DNA of 64,000 bases from Sphingomonas mucosissima (GTDB lineage Bacteria; Pseudomonadota; Alphaproteobacteria; Sphingomonadales; Sphingomonadaceae): assembly GCF_002197665.1 (NCBI RefSeq), contig NZ_NBBJ01000003.1, positions 310,001 through 374,000 of the forward strand. Reading direction: 5' to 3'. The position numbers and the translations under genes are program-made. This document shows, in pieces, positions 25,792 to 35,700 of the stretch; the first letter of the stretch is position 1, and each line of letters opens with the position of its first letter. The notes beneath the pieces were generated by a model. That model worked only from the letters and a program-made list of their open reading frames with translations. It had not been told where the DNA came from and searched no databases.

Positions 25792-28137
25792 TCAGAACCG
25801 CGCGCGGAGCCGCACGCCATAGGTACGCGGCGGCGCCAGATAGGCATTCTGATCGCCCGTCTGCAGCGGCGTATTGAACAGCTGCGTCGGGTAGATCTTG
25901 TTGGTCAGGTTCTGGCCCCACACTTCAACGCTGAGGCCATCGGCCGTCTTGAAGCCCAGATTGGCATCGATCAGCCCAACCGCCTTGCGCTCGGCGAGCG
26001 AGGCCGTGTTGACCAGCTGGCGGCCCGCATATTGATATTGCACGCGCCCCGTCAGGTTGATGTCGTCCGTGATCGGCTGATCGAGGTTGAGCGTCGCATT
26101 GCCCTGGAACTTGGGGGCAAAGCGGAAGCGCGAACCCGACAGAACCGGATCGATGCCAGCATCGACGCCGTACCTGGCGCGCGGAAGCCACGTGCCATCA
26201 AGCCCGAGCGTCAGCGCCGGCGTGATCTGGAAAAGGTTCTCCACCTCGACGCCATAGTCGGTCGCCGACTTGGCATTCAGCACCGCGAATTGCAGCCCGA
26301 CGAACTGCGCAATCTGCACGTCCTCGATGTCGTAATAGAAGAACGCGATGTTGGTACGCGCGCGGCGATCGAGGTATCGGATTTTCGCGCCAGCTTCATA
26401 GGCGTTGACCGTTTCCGGCCGATAGCGCGGATCAAGCGGCGTGCCGCCGACTGCCGGATTGTTCCTGACCGTGCCCGCACCGTTCGCGTCGATGTTCACG
26501 CCGCCTGCCTTGAAGCCGCGATTGTACGTGGCATAGAGCATGACGTCGTCGACCGGCCGGTATTGCAGGCCGAAAGTGCCGCTCAGCGCACGGTTGCGGG
26601 TGCTGCTATCGTAGCTCGGGCCGGGCGACACGCCGAGCACGCGGAACACGGCATTGGGCCGGGGATCATAGAAGAGGTAGCGGAAGGCCCCTTCCTTCTC
26701 CTCGACCGAATAACGAAGCCCGGCGATGACGTTGAACTTGTCGCCGATCGCGAAGTCCACATGGCCAAAGGCGGCGTATGACTTCGCCCGTCCGTTCATC
26801 GCCTCGGTGGCGACGCGGCCCGGCACGGCGGCCGCCGTGCCGGGCGGAAGCCCTTGAGCCGCAAGCAACGTGTTCCAGTAAGGCTGCGCCTGCGATCCCC
26901 AGAACAGATCGCGATCCATCCGCAGCTTTTCGTCGGAGAAGAAGCCGCCAAGCACGAGATCGGCATTCGCCGCCTCGATCTTGCCGTTGTAGGTCAGCTC
27001 CTGCGAGAAGAAGCGGCTCGAAAAGCCCTCGTCGAGGCTGAGGATGGCGGCGCCGGAGAAATCGGCATCGGCATCGCGCTGCGCCACGCTGAAGCGGCGC
27101 AGCGCCGTGACCGAGCGCAGCTCACCGCTGCCGAGCGCCAGCGTCATCAGCGCGGTGCCGCCGTAATCCTTGATCCGCTGCGTGCTGGTGGAGTTCAGCG
27201 AGCTTTCGAAATCAGCAAGCCGCGACGATGGCACCTGAAAACCGTTGGCGACGGTCAGCGCGTTGATCAGCGGCTGCGTCGGGCCGTTGATGAAGTCGGC
27301 GGTGGCGTAACAGCAATTGCCGCTGGACAGCGAATAGTCGCCAATCAGCCGCAGCGAGAAGTTCGCGCTCGGCTCCCAGCGGATCTGCCCCTTCAGCGCC
27401 TGGCTGGAATCGCCGTTAAGCGGCCTGCCCGTCCCTGGGTTCGTGAAGAACCCGTCCCGCGTCGAGGCGAGGCCGGCAACGCGGACCGAAAGCGTGTCAC
27501 TGACCGGCACGGACACCGCCGCGCGCGTGAGCACCGTGTCGAAGTTGGAAACGCTGACATCGACCAGCCCCTCCATCGCGGTCAGGCTCGGTGATGCCGA
27601 GGTGAGCAGCAGGGCACCAGCGCTGGTGTTCTTGCCGAACAACGTCCCCTGCGGGCCACGCAGCACTTGCAGATTTTCAATATCGAGGAAGTTCTGAAGC
27701 GCCGACGCGGCGCGGCTGCGATAGACCCCGTCGATAAACACACCAACCGAGCCTTCAAAGGAGCGGCTGTTGCCCGTGGTGCCAAGCCCCCGGATGATCA
27801 GGTTGGCCGAGGAGGAGGCGATGTTCGTGACGCGGAAGCTGATGCTCGGGCTGATCGCCTGGATGTTGGAGACGTTTTCGACGCGTGCGCTCGCCAATGC
27901 ATCGGAATCGGCGGCAGTGATCGAGATCGGAACGTTCTGGAGGCTCTCGCTACGGCGCTGTGCGGTAACGACGATATCCTGGAGCCCGGTGGCTTGAGCG
28001 TCCTGGGATTGCGTGTTCTGGCCTTGCGCCTCCGCGGTCGTGCCGCTCGTCGCGGTATCGACAACCTGCGCGGCGGCGGCGGTTGCTCCGGCCAGCCCCC
28101 ACGCGGCCGATGCCAGAAGGACGTACGTCTTTCTCAT
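25792..28137 (-). CDS. TonB-dependent receptor (nutrient uptake type)
   Basis: 781-residue outer-membrane receptor with signal peptide (about 1-23, ending TAAAAQ). The plug has LQDIVVTAQRRSESLQNVPISITA, given here as QDIVVTAQRRSESLQNVP, plus IIRGLGTTGNSRSFEGSVG, VFIDGVYRSR, IENLQVLRGPQGTLFGKNTS and AGALLLTSASP. The barrel ends in RARF. This plug style (VVTAQRR, LRGPQGTLFGKN) is the one expanded in sphingomonads for carbohydrates, aromatics and other nutrients, not classic siderophores. A TetR gene is divergent from it, with an inverted repeat in between, suggesting substrate-responsive control. The substrate is unknown. Confidence 0.9.
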   Translation of the reverse strand: MRKTYVLLASAAWGLAGATAAAAQVVDTATSGTTAEAQGQNTQSQDAQATGLQDIVVTAQRRSESLQNVPISITAADSDALASARVENVSNIQAISPSISFRVTNIASSSANLIIRGLGTTGNSRSFEGSVGVFIDGVYRSRAASALQNFLDIENLQVLRGPQGTLFGKNTSAGALLLTSASPSLTAMEGLVDVSVSNFDTVLTRAAVSVPVSDTLSVRVAGLASTRDGFFTNPGTGRPLNGDSSQALKGQIRWEPSANFSLRLIGDYSLSSGNCCYATADFINGPTQPLINALTVANGFQVPSSRLADFESSLNSTSTQRIKDYGGTALMTLALGSGELRSVTALRRFSVAQRDADADFSGAAILSLDEGFSSRFFSQELTYNGKIEAANADLVLGGFFSDEKLRMDRDLFWGSQAQPYWNTLLAAQGLPPGTAAAVPGRVATEAMNGRAKSYAAFGHVDFAIGDKFNVIAGLRYSVEEKEGAFRYLFYDPRPNAVFRVLGVSPGPSYDSSTRNRALSGTFGLQYRPVDDVMLYATYNRGFKAGGVNIDANGAGTVRNNPAVGGTPLDPRYRPETVNAYEAGAKIRYLDRRARTNIAFFYYDIEDVQIAQFVGLQFAVLNAKSATDYGVEVENLFQITPALTLGLDGTWLPRARYGVDAGIDPVLSGSRFRFAPKFQGNATLNLDQPITDDINLTGRVQYQYAGRQLVNTASLAERKAVGLIDANLGFKTADGLSVEVWGQNLTNKIYPTQLFNTPLQTGDQNAYLAPPRTYGVRLRARF

Positions 28138-28232
28138 GATCCTCTCCTTTGCCCACGCGCTGACGACACGTTGGCCGATCGCGTGTTTTTATCCGGAGCA
28201 TGTCTGGCACCACCGCGCGTACGAAACAAGTG

Positions 28233-28257
28233 TATCTTACGTGTCGGTTGTAACATA
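28233..28257. promoter_or_regulatory. Candidate TetR operator between the receptor and tetR genes
   Basis: Imperfect inverted repeat: TATCTTAC (28233-28240), 9-base spacer, GTAACATA (28250-28257), with 7 of 8 positions pairing. It sits between the divergent starts at 28137 and 28290, where a TetR-type regulator would control both genes. The size (25 bp) suits TetR-family dimers. Confidence 0.5.
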
Positions 28258-28289
28258 AAGGTCGTGGTGGGTGTGTTGGAGCTAAGAAA

Positions 28290-28907
28290 GTGCCGGTCGC
28301 CAGGGATGAAAACGGCATGACCCCGCCGGAAAGCGGCACGCTTGATCAGCGCCAGCGTCGCACCCGCGCCGCCCTTCACGCTGCACTGGAGCGGATCATC
28401 GAGCGCTTGCCTTATGCGCAGATCACCATCAGCCACCTGGCCGAAGAGGCGGGGATCGGCCGCCCCACCTTTTACCGACACTATCCGACGGTGGACGCGT
28501 TGCTGATCGATCGGGTGGCAAAGGACCATACCGAGCAGCGCCAACTGGCGAAGCGGCTGGCCGATGCCGGCGGCGATGTCACGGCGGCGCTCGTTACGGT
28601 GACGCAATTCGCCCTTGAGCGGATCAGCGCACGCCCGAAATTGTATCGCGCGCTGTTTGACGGATCCGCCGGCACCAACGCCGTGACGCTATTTCGCGAG
28701 CAATTGACCGATCTTCTGAGCCATTTGCCCTTTCCCCCGAACGATCTGCGCAACGACAATCTGGATCTGTCGGTCGGCATGATGTCGGGCGCGGTCAGTG
28801 GTTTCCTGCTCGTCTGGATGGAAACCGGGTTCAAGCCGCCAGCGGGCGATGCCGCTCGACTGCTTGTGCGCATGCTCAACCTCGGCCGCGTGGAGACCGC
28901 CCGATGA
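28290..28907 (+). CDS. TetR/AcrR family transcriptional regulator
   Basis: 205 residues. The N-terminal helix-turn-helix is clear: RTRAALHAALERIIERLPYA, ITISHLAEEAGIGRPTFYRH and YPTVDALLIDRV. The TFYRHY end of the recognition helix is canonical. The C-terminal ligand domain (about 75-205) is all helical and not assignable. The start is GTG at 28290 with GGAG (28278-28281) 8 bases before; ATG at 28317 is an alternative. Divergent from the TonB receptor gene with a palindrome between them, so it is the likely regulator of that receptor. Confidence 0.85.
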   Translation: MPVARDENGMTPPESGTLDQRQRRTRAALHAALERIIERLPYAQITISHLAEEAGIGRPTFYRHYPTVDALLIDRVAKDHTEQRQLAKRLADAGGDVTAALVTVTQFALERISARPKLYRALFDGSAGTNAVTLFREQLTDLLSHLPFPPNDLRNDNLDLSVGMMSGAVSGFLLVWMETGFKPPAGDAARLLVRMLNLGRVETAR

Positions 28908-28952
28908 ACCCTGCAGTGGCGAGCCGCTGAGCATCGCCTGCGCGCGGTACGG

Positions 28953-29570
28953 TCAGACCCCAGCCGAAGCCGCCGGACGCGCGCGCATCGCGTCCGCCCA
29001 GCGCCGCACGTTTGCGCAATCCTCCGGCACGGCGAACTTGATCATCCGCGCGAAATCGAGCGCGGTGAAGCCGACGATATCCGCCATCGTCACCCGCTCT
29101 CCGGCAATAAACGCCGCCTCGCCCAGCCGCCGGTCGAAGAAGCGCAGCGCACGGCCCGCCGATGCGATGTTGGCCTCGGCGATCGCTGGCACCTGCGTAT
29201 CGAGCGCCGCCAAAGCCGGGTGCGTGTGGCGCACCGCCATCATCAGCGGGTTCGCGAGCAGCAGCTCGGTCCGCCGCGTCCACATCTCGATCACCGCGAT
29301 CTCGCGCGCATCGCGGCCGAACATGTTGGGCTCGGGATAGACGCTCTCGAGAAAGCGGCAGATCGCCACGGACTCAGTGATCGTCGTGCCGTCGTCGAGC
29401 TCCAGCGCCGGCACGTTGGCGAGGCCGGCGCGCGCGACATAATCGGGCGTCTTGTGCTCGCCCTTGAACACGTCGACCGACACGATCTCGATATCCTCGG
29501 CCTGCTTCTCGGCCAGAAACCAGCGGACGCGCCGCGGGTTGGGCGCGCGAAGGCTGTCGAACAGCTTCAC
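28953..29570 (-). CDS. Glutathione S-transferase
   Basis: 205-residue GST. The N-terminal thioredoxin fold starts MKLFDSLRAPNPRRVRWFLA with Ser/Asn near the glutathione site and the cis-Pro in ANVPALELDDGTTITESVAI, given in part as NVPALELDDG and TESVAICRFLE. The C-terminal helical domain includes FIAGERVTMADIVGFTALDF, the conserved N-capping and hydrophobic-staple helix. Its start overlaps the end of the YghU-type gene by four bases (ATGA), making a two-gene operon of glutathione enzymes. The electrophilic substrate is unknown. Confidence 0.85.
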   Translation of the reverse strand: MKLFDSLRAPNPRRVRWFLAEKQAEDIEIVSVDVFKGEHKTPDYVARAGLANVPALELDDGTTITESVAICRFLESVYPEPNMFGRDAREIAVIEMWTRRTELLLANPLMMAVRHTHPALAALDTQVPAIAEANIASAGRALRFFDRRLGEAAFIAGERVTMADIVGFTALDFARMIKFAVPEDCANVRRWADAMRARPAASAGV

Positions 29571-30439
29571 GCGGCGGCTCCGATCTTATCCTGCGTCTTT
29601 GTGTCGAAATCGCTGGCGTCATGCCGCTCGTGCAATTGGCTCGCGGGATCGCCCATCACGCGGTTGACCATCCGGCCGCGCTTCACCGCCGGCCGCTCCG
29701 CGATCTGATCGGTCCAGCGCTGCACGTTCTTGTAATCGGCAACCTGCAGGAAGGTACCCGCCTCATAAACGAGCCCTTTCGCCAGCGCGCCGTACCATGG
29801 CCAAACCGCGATATCGGCGATCGTGTATTCCGCGCCGCCGAGATATTCGCTCTCGGCCAGCCGGCGATCGAGCACGTCGAGCTGGCGCTTCGCCTCCATC
29901 GCAAAGCGATCGATCGCATATTCGATCTTCACCGGCGCATAAGCATAGAAGTGCCCAAAGCCGCCGCCGAGATACGGCGCGCTGCCCATCTGCCAGAACA
30001 GCCAGGACAGGCATTCCGCACGCTTGGCGGGATCCGTGGGAACGAACGCGCCGAACTTCTCCGCCAGGTATAGAAGGATCGCGCCGGATTCGAACACGCG
30101 CACCGGCGTCTCCCCGCTGCGATCGAGCAGGGCCGGGATCTTCGAGTTCGGATTGACGTCGACAAACCCGCTCGAGAATTGATCGCCCTCGTTGATGCGG
30201 ATCAGCCACGCGTCATATTCCGCCCCGCTGTGCCCGGCCGCGAGCAGCTCCTCGAGCATGACGGTGACCTTCACGCCGTTGGGCGTTGCCAGCGAATAGA
30301 GCTGAAGCGGATGCTTGCCGACCGGCAGATCCTTGTCGTGCGTCGGGCCGGCGATCGGCCGATTGATGTTTGCGAAGCGCCCCCCGCTTTCCTTGTTCCA
30401 GGTCCAAACCTCGGGCGGGGTATAGGTCGGCTCTGCCAT
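29567..30439 (-). CDS. yghU: YghU-type glutathione-dependent disulfide-bond oxidoreductase
   Basis: 290 residues, matching the Nu-class GST YghU (288 in E. coli). Recognised from the extended N-terminus YTPPEVWTWNKESGGRFANI with the invariant INRPIAGPTHDKDLPVGKHP stretch, LQLYSLATPNGVKVTVMLEE, VDVNPNSKIPALLDRSG and FESGAILLYLAEKFG. YghU binds two glutathiones and reduces small disulfides. The start at 30439 follows GAGGAG and gives MAEPTYTPPEVW. The stop overlaps the downstream GST start (ATGA). Confidence 0.9.
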   Translation of the reverse strand: MAEPTYTPPEVWTWNKESGGRFANINRPIAGPTHDKDLPVGKHPLQLYSLATPNGVKVTVMLEELLAAGHSGAEYDAWLIRINEGDQFSSGFVDVNPNSKIPALLDRSGETPVRVFESGAILLYLAEKFGAFVPTDPAKRAECLSWLFWQMGSAPYLGGGFGHFYAYAPVKIEYAIDRFAMEAKRQLDVLDRRLAESEYLGGAEYTIADIAVWPWYGALAKGLVYEAGTFLQVADYKNVQRWTDQIAERPAVKRGRMVNRVMGDPASQLHERHDASDFDTKTQDKIGAAA

Positions 30440-30577
30440 GTCGGTTTCTCCTCGCCGCAATGTTAGCCGGTCGGCCGCACGGGACCAACCCCGCTTGGCG
30501 CTTCCCACAGGCCCGATCGCCTATTGCCTGCCACCGCGCCGCTTGGCAGTCTCCTGCGCACTTGGGGGGAGATCATC

Positions 30578-32662
30578 ATGCGCTGTTTTCTGTTCGCGTC
30601 CTTGCTCGGGGCTGCCGCGCCGCTCATGCCGGTCATCGCGCACGACGCCCCGCCTCAAGCGGCCCCAGCGCCCGCCGCGCCAGCGACCAAGGAACAGTTG
30701 ATGACACCGCCTGCGGGCGCGCGGCATTTCACCATCAGCTCGGTTGCCGGCAAGCATGGCGACGTCTGGTCCTGGCCATTGGCCGATGATCGGCGCGCCT
30801 ATCGCATGTCGATGTCGCTGCGCGGCTGGGTGACCGAGACCGACGAGATCGTCACCTTCGGCCCTGACAAGCGCCCGATCGGCATGGCGATCCGCGGCTT
30901 CACCGATTCGGGCGACGCAACCGAGAGCTTCCGTGTCGACAATGCCGGGATCGCGCATTGGAAGACCGCGGTGGACGAAGGCTCCGCCCCGTTCGCGGGC
31001 AAGCGCTACAACAGTTATGGCGGCCCGTGGCTCGCCGGCGAGGCGGATATCGAGGCGCTGGTCGCCGCGGGGGCAAAGGGCTTGGACCTCCTGCCGCGCG
31101 GCCATGCGACGCTGACCATCGCCAAGTCGGTGCCGATCGAGGGGCCGGCGGGGCCAAAGACGGTGAAGCTCGCCTTCATCGAAGGCTATGGCTTCTCCCC
31201 GTCCCCCATCTGGCTGGACGAGCAGAACCGCTTCTTTGGCAATGCTGGCGTCATTTCGCTGCTGCCCGCCGGCTATGAAGCGGTCGGCCCCAAGCTGAAG
31301 GACATTCAGGAAGCAGAGACGGCTCGCCTGGCGCGCGAGGTCGCCGGCCGCTTCCTCAGCCCGGCGAACCGCACCGCCACTTTGGTCGATCACGTGCTGC
31401 TGTTCGATTCGGTCGCCGGCAAGTACGTTCCGGATCAGGCAGTGCTGATCGCCGACGGCAAGGTCGCCGCGGTCGCCGCTGGCGGAGCGATCAAGGCACC
31501 GGCCGGCGCGACGGTGATCGACGGCCGCGGCAAGACGCTGACGCCCGGCCTGTGGGATGCGCACCGCCACATTGGCGGCGACGATTGGAACCTGCTCCAG
31601 AACGTCGCCACCGGCATGACCAATTATCGCAGCCCCGGCTCGATGATCGAAGAAACGCTCAGCATTCAGAAGCGCCGCGCCGCCGGCGAGCTGCTCGCGC
31701 CAAGCGGCGTCACCTCGGTGATCATCGATCGCAAGGATCCGCTCGCCGCGCAGGGCGCGCTCACCGTCTCCTCGGCCGAGGAAGCGATCGCGGCGGTGCG
31801 CAAGGTGAAGGACGCAGGGCTCTGGGGCGTCAAATTCTACACTTCGATGAACCCCGCTTGGATCGCGCCCGCCGCTACCGAGGCGCACAAGCTCGGCCTC
31901 CATGTCCACGGCCACGTCCCCGCCGGCATGCGCCCGCTGGAGGCGGTGCGCGCCGGCTATGACGAAGTGACGCACATCAACTTCATCATCATGCAGGCGA
32001 TGCCCAAGGACGTGGTCGACAAGGCCAACACCGCCGCCCGCCTGGAAGGCCCCGCCAAATACGGCAAGAACGTCGATCTTGATTCGCCCGAGATGACCGC
32101 TTTTTATGCCGAGCTTGCCAAGCGCGGCACCTATATCGATCCGACGCTGACGGTGTGGGAGCCGATGCTGACCTCTGACGGCACCAGCGTCTCGCCCGAA
32201 TATTCGCCGTTCGTGGACATCGCCCCGCCAGCCGTCGCGCGCGGCTGGAAGATCGCCGGCTATCCCTTGTTCGACGGGCTGACCCGCGCCGACTTCCGCC
32301 AGAGCTTCGCCAAGATGGTCGGCGTCGTCGGCCGGCTGCACAAGGTCGGCGTGCCGATCGTCGCGGGCACCGACGGCTGGGGGCTGGAGCTGGTGCGCGA
32401 ACTGGAGCTGTACGAGGAGGCCGGCCTTTCCAATGCCGAGGCGCTGCAGACCGCGACGATCGTGCCCGCGCGCATGACCGGCATGGCCGGCCGCACCGGC
32501 TCGATTGCGAAGGGCAAGAACGCTGACATCATCCTGGTCGAGGGCGACGTGTCGAGGAACCTCGGCGCGCTCCGCCACGTCCACACCGTCTTCCTCGACG
32601 GCTATCGACTCGACGGTGCGGCGCTGCGCAAGGCAAGCGGGCTCGGCGGCATGCCGAAATAA
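30578..32662 (+). CDS. Exported amidohydrolase with unassigned N-terminal domain
   Basis: 694 residues with a signal peptide (about 1-22, ending VIAHDA). Residues 30 to about 260 form a beta-rich region I cannot assign (VWSWPLADDRRAYRMSMSLR, FGPDKRPIGMAIRGF). From about 270 a metal-dependent amidohydrolase follows: DSVAGKYVPDQAVLIADGKV, TLTPGLWDAHRHIGGDDW (metal His329 and His331), GVKFYTSMNPAW, LHVHGHVPAGMRP, YDEVTHINFI and PIVAGTDGWG. The C-terminus returns to the small beta domain (GSIAKGKNADIILVEGD). It likely acts in the periplasm on a peptide-like or cyclic amide. GGGGGGAG at 30564-30571 precedes the ATG at 30578. Confidence 0.8.
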   Translation: MRCFLFASLLGAAAPLMPVIAHDAPPQAAPAPAAPATKEQLMTPPAGARHFTISSVAGKHGDVWSWPLADDRRAYRMSMSLRGWVTETDEIVTFGPDKRPIGMAIRGFTDSGDATESFRVDNAGIAHWKTAVDEGSAPFAGKRYNSYGGPWLAGEADIEALVAAGAKGLDLLPRGHATLTIAKSVPIEGPAGPKTVKLAFIEGYGFSPSPIWLDEQNRFFGNAGVISLLPAGYEAVGPKLKDIQEAETARLAREVAGRFLSPANRTATLVDHVLLFDSVAGKYVPDQAVLIADGKVAAVAAGGAIKAPAGATVIDGRGKTLTPGLWDAHRHIGGDDWNLLQNVATGMTNYRSPGSMIEETLSIQKRRAAGELLAPSGVTSVIIDRKDPLAAQGALTVSSAEEAIAAVRKVKDAGLWGVKFYTSMNPAWIAPAATEAHKLGLHVHGHVPAGMRPLEAVRAGYDEVTHINFIIMQAMPKDVVDKANTAARLEGPAKYGKNVDLDSPEMTAFYAELAKRGTYIDPTLTVWEPMLTSDGTSVSPEYSPFVDIAPPAVARGWKIAGYPLFDGLTRADFRQSFAKMVGVVGRLHKVGVPIVAGTDGWGLELVRELELYEEAGLSNAEALQTATIVPARMTGMAGRTGSIAKGKNADIILVEGDVSRNLGALRHVHTVFLDGYRLDGAALRKASGLGGMPK

Positions 32663-32749
32663 CGCGCCGCCAACCGTCGCGGGGCAAAGCCGCTGGACTT
32701 GCACGCCGCCGGCAGTAGCGTCCCCGCGCAGAGGGTGGGAGCACGCAAC

Positions 32750-35700
32750 ATGAAGCCGATGGTTGGTCTTGCGCTGGCAGTGCTGCTGCTCGCACCCACG
32801 TCGGTCGCGAGTGACAGCAGCCCGCAGGTGGTGCTCGCCACGCCGGGCGGCGCAGGTGGCGCGATCGAGCGGTTCACCATCCGCTTCAACCAGGCGATGG
32901 TGCCGCTCGGCGATCCGCGCGCCGCCGCGCCGATCACCGTCACGTGCAGCGTCAATGGCGAAGGCCGCTGGGTCGACCAGCAGACCTATGTGTGGGAATT
33001 CGCAAACGCGCTGCCCGGCGGCACCACCTGTGAGGCAAAGACCCGCGACGGCTTGAAGAGCGCCAGCGGCTATGCGCTCCAGGACAGCCGCAGCTTCACG
33101 CTCGACGCCGGCGGGCCAACGGCGCGCGCGGTGCTCCCCGGCACCCGCGAGGAGATCGAGGAGGACCAGGTCTTCCTCGTCGCCGCCAACATGCCGGCAA
33201 CGCCGCAGTCGATCGCCGCCAACGCCTATTGCGCCGTCGATGGCATCGGCGAGAAGATCGCGGTGGACGTGCTCCCCGCCGACACGCCCGGCAAGCTGCT
33301 CGGCGAGATGGGCAGCGATCGCTGGGAAGCGCGCAACTTCCTCGAGAACGCCGGCCTGCCGACCACGGTCCCCGCCGCAGCCGCCGACCAGCAGAAGGCG
33401 CTCGCCAGCGTCACCGCGTTGAAATGCCGCCGCGCGCTGCCGCCAGGACGCGACATGGCGCTCGTCTGGGGCGCTGGCATCACCGGCGCGGGCGGCAAGC
33501 GCGCCGGCGCCGACCAGCGCTTCGATTATACCGTCCGCAAGCCCTTCACCGCGCGCTTCGAATGCGGCCGCGTCGGCCCGCAGGCCGGGTGCAGCCCGGT
33601 CGAGAAAGCACGCGTCCGCTTCAGCGCGCCCGTGCCGATGAGCGAAGCGGCCAAGATCCGCATCGAAACCGCCGATGGCACGTCGATCGCGCCCAAGTTC
33701 GAGGACAGCGAGCGTCGCAACGCCACCATTTCCGACATCACCTTCGCCGCGCCTTTGCCCGTCGCCACCACCGCGAAACTCACCATCCCCGCCGGCATCA
33801 AGGACGAAAGCGGCCGCGCCCTCGCCAACGCCGAGCGTTTCCCACTGGAGGTGCGCTTCGATCAGGCGCCGCCGCTGGTGAAGTTCGCCGCCGGCTTCGG
33901 CATCCTCGAGGCCAAGCAGGGCGGCATCCTCCCCGTCACCGTCCGCAACGTCGAGCCCGAGTTGCAAGGCCGCAACCTCGGCGTCAGCGGCCAGCGCGTG
34001 CGCGTCGCACCCGATGACCGCGAGATTGCCGGCTGGCTGCGCACCGTTGCCGCCGCCGACCGCACCGAGATCGAGGAGGTCGAGCGCGGCGGCGAGACGA
34101 TCCGCATCAACCACACCGGCGAAAAGCCGATCCTCACTGCCGGCCAAGGCGCCCCGATGAAGGTCGCGCTGCCCGGCAAGGGCAAGGATTTCGAGGTCGT
34201 CGGCATCCCGCTCGGCAAGCCCGGCTTCTACGTCGTCGAACTCGCCAGCCCGATCCTCGGACGCGCATTATTGGGTCGCGACACGCCGCGCTACGTCGCG
34301 AGCGCCGCTTTGGTCACCGACATGGCGGTGCATTTCAAATGGGGCCGCGAGCGCAGCCTCGCTTGGGTAACCCAACTCTCGGACGGCAAGCCCGCCGCCA
34401 ATGCCGAAGTGCGCATTACCGACAGCTGCACCGGAAAGCTGCTCGCGCGCGGTGTCACCGATCGCACCGGCGGCCTGTTCGTCCCCGCCGGCCTCCCCGA
34501 GCCGGAAACCTACGGCAGCTGCGAGTTCGAAGGCAGCCCGCACCCGCTGATGGTCTCCGCGCGCCGCGGCGACGATTACAGCTTCACGCTCACGCAATGG
34601 GGCGAGGGCATCCGCCCGTACGATTTCGATCTCCCCTACGGCTATTCCGCTCGCGGCGAGACCGTCCACACCGTGTTCGACCGCGCGCTGGTCCGCCAGG
34701 GCGAAACGATCAACATGAAGCACATCCTGCGTCGCCCGGTCGGCACCGGCTTCGCGCTGGCGCCCGGCGTGCGCGGCACGCTCAAGCTCTCGCACCGCGG
34801 CTCGGACACGCAGTTCGATCTCCCGCTCGCGATCGACGCCAACGGTATCGGTGAGACCAGCTGGACGGCCCCGCAGGGCGCGCCGATGGGCGATTACGAC
34901 CTGTCGATCGTCGCCGAAGGCCGCACGATCGAAACCAGCCAGTCGTTCAAGCTTGACGAATATCGCCTGCCCACCATGCGCGCGACCGTCACCGGGCCGA
35001 AGGCGGCGGCGGTCCGCCCCAGCAACGTCCCGCTCGATCTCTACGTCGGCTATCTCTCCGGCGGCGGCGCTTCCGCCCTGCCGGTCGACCTGCGCGTCGG
35101 CTGGTTCGCCCGCACCGCCACGCCCGAAGGATATGAGAACTTCACCTTCGGCGGCCGCGCCGTGACCGAAGGCGTGCGCCCCTTGAACGGCGACGGCGAG
35201 GAGGAGCGTACCGAACTCCCGCCCACGCAGATGCTCCCCGCCCGCCTCGGCGGCGACGGCACCGCGCGCCAGACGATCGAGGTGCCGCAGACGCTCGACG
35301 GCTCGGCCGACATGCAGGTCGAGATGGATTATCAGGATGCCAATGGCGAGACGCTGACCGCGGCGCGCACCATCCCCATCTTCGCCTCGGGCGTGCAGCT
35401 CGGCATCCGCACCGACGGCTGGCTGATGAAAGATGACGATCTGCGCCTGCGCTTCGTCGCGCTCGACACGTCGGGCAAGCCCATCAAAGGCCAGAAGATT
35501 TCCGTCGCGCTCTACAGCCGTGAGATCCTGACGGCGCGGCGCCGGCTGATCGGCGGCTTCTACGCGTACGACAACCAAATGCGCACCACCAAGCTCGGCG
35601 CATCCTGCACGGCGACCACCGATGCGCAAGGTCTCGCGCAATGCGGCGTCAACCCCGGCGTCGCGGGCGAGGTCTATGCCGTCGCCACTACCACCGACGC

